Source: CAYLJO01 sp964383905 (lineage in GTDB: Bacteria > Acidobacteriota > Blastocatellia > Pyrinomonadales > Pyrinomonadaceae). Taken from it: a stretch of DNA of 6,739 bases. The notes beneath the pieces were generated by a model. That model was not told where the DNA came from and did not search any database. It worked only from the letters and a program-made list of their open reading frames with translations. This document shows positions 5,973-6,739 of this stretch, in pieces. The position numbers and the translations under genes were made by a program. The DNA is taken from assembly GCA_964383905.1 (NCBI GenBank), contig CAYLJO010000288.1, forward strand, positions 1-6,739, given 5' to 3'. Numbering within the stretch: the first letter of the stretch is position 1; each line of letters opens with the position of its first letter.

Positions 5973-6739
5973 TCAAGAAGGGTTCTTCGCACCCGCTGGA
6001 CTCTCGTTCCGTTCGACAGTTCCTCGCCTCGCGAAATAAAGCGCGATGCCGCTCAAGATCACTCCGAGTACGGCCAGCGCTTGGCGAAGATTGGCGCTCT
6101 TGTCGCTCAGGCTTGTGATGAGCACCATCCCAGCGCAGCACATTGGCGCAAGCGTAATGAGAATGATGCCGACCCATCCGCCGGGCACGCGGAAGGGCCG
6201 GGCCATTTCCGGCTCCCGCCAGCGGAGGGCGATCAGGGCGATGAATTCCAGCGACAGCGCGGACGAGTAGAGCAGCACATCTATGACGACCAGTTTTCCG
6301 AATGACAATGCGGCGAAGACCGCCGCGAAGGCGCACGAAGCGGCGAGCGCCGTCACCGGTACCCCTGTCCGTTTTGAAACGCGCGCCAGCGGCGCAGGCA
6401 GCCAGCAATCCCTCGCCATCGCATACGGCAGCCGCGAGACATAAAGCAACTGGCTGTTAAAGAGCGACCACATCGACACAAGCGCCGCGCCGGCGATCAG
6501 CGCCCCGAGCCAGTCCCCCCCGATCAATCGCGCAATGACCGGCCAGCCCCTTGATTCGCTCCACATATCCGGGTCGACCGTCACGGCAATTCCCGCCAGG
6601 AGCGGCAGCAGGTAAGCGGCCACGGTGAGCGGCAACGCGGCGGCCAGCGCGCGCGGGTAGTTACGCCGCGCATCGTTAACTTCCCCGGCAAAGGTCGAGG
6701 TGTTGTCCCATCCCATGTAATTCCACATGGCGGTCGAGA
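5973..6739 (-). CDS. APC-superfamily amino acid permease, C-terminal part (5' end beyond window)
   Basis: Inner-membrane transporter of the amino acid-polyamine-organocation superfamily; substrate unknown. About 254 C-terminal residues are visible. The frame stays open to the right edge, so the N-terminal part (roughly TM1-5, perhaps 190 residues) is missing and the methionine at 6728 is internal. WNYMGWDNTSTFAGEV matches the broken TM6 region of APC permeases and is followed by YPRAL. Counting that methionine as 1, hydrophobic segments lie at about 29-50, 73-93, 124-142, 145-168, 184-205 and 215-233, consistent with TM7-12. The loop LRWREPEMARPFRVPGG after TM10 and the SRLPYAMARD loop after TM8 are family hallmarks. 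The WNYMGWDN form resembles the polyamine/LAT-like branch, but substrate assignment is inference. It is followed, 296 bases downstream on the same strand, by the TPR gene. Confidence 0.9.
   Translation of the reverse strand, partial: STAMWNYMGWDNTSTFAGEVNDARRNYPRALAAALPLTVAAYLLPLLAGIAVTVDPDMWSESRGWPVIARLIGGDWLGALIAGAALVSMWSLFNSQLLYVSRLPYAMARDCWLPAPLARVSKRTGVPVTALAASCAFAAVFAALSFGKLVVIDVLLYSSALSLEFIALIALRWREPEMARPFRVPGGWVGIILITLAPMCCAGMVLITSLSDKSANLRQALAVLGVILSGIALYFARRGTVERNESPAGAKNPS

Noticed and set aside
5830..6408. Minus-strand open frame of 192 codons overlapping the permease
   Set aside because: It is in another frame of the permease gene, is rich in arginine and shows no domain. The permease frame carries the unmistakable APC motifs.

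Overview
This window most likely comes from an Acidobacteriota genome, perhaps a Solibacter/Terriglobia-type soil lineage. The evidence is a 1,257-residue Oar-like TonB-dependent receptor with an N-terminal carboxypeptidase-regulatory-like domain, next to a secreted five-repeat TPR protein of a type I recall from acidobacterial genomes. This placement is by pattern recognition, not by a database search. All three supported genes lie on the minus strand. In transcription order (right to left) they are an APC-type amino acid permease cut by the right edge, the TPR protein, and the receptor.

Layout: 1-275 holds no supported gene. It contains an AT-rich cluster of overlapping palindromes (97-124) that looks like an operator/promoter for something beyond the left edge. 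A strong intrinsic terminator (276-305) ends the receptor gene, which runs 4105 to 332 behind a GGAGGG ribosome binding site. The 563-base gap 4106-4668 holds a candidate receptor promoter with two tandem 20-bp operator-like repeats, then a leader of about 360 nt rich in inverted repeats. The TPR gene runs 5676 to 4669 with a strong AAAGGAG site. The 296-base gap 5677-5972 holds its candidate promoter, a 16-bp inverted repeat and a short tandem repeat. The permease C-terminal half fills 5973-6739.

How they may work together: the receptor would import (or export) an unidentified large substrate across the outer membrane using TonB energy. The exported TPR protein carries a similar small beta-sandwich domain at its N-terminus and could be a periplasmic or cell-surface partner. 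The permease acts at the inner membrane and may simply be a neighbour, because gaps of 296 and 563 bases, each with promoter-like sequence, suggest three separate transcription units. No mobile element, CRISPR array, tRNA, rRNA or defence system was seen. The least explained parts are the two regulatory regions and the long receptor leader.
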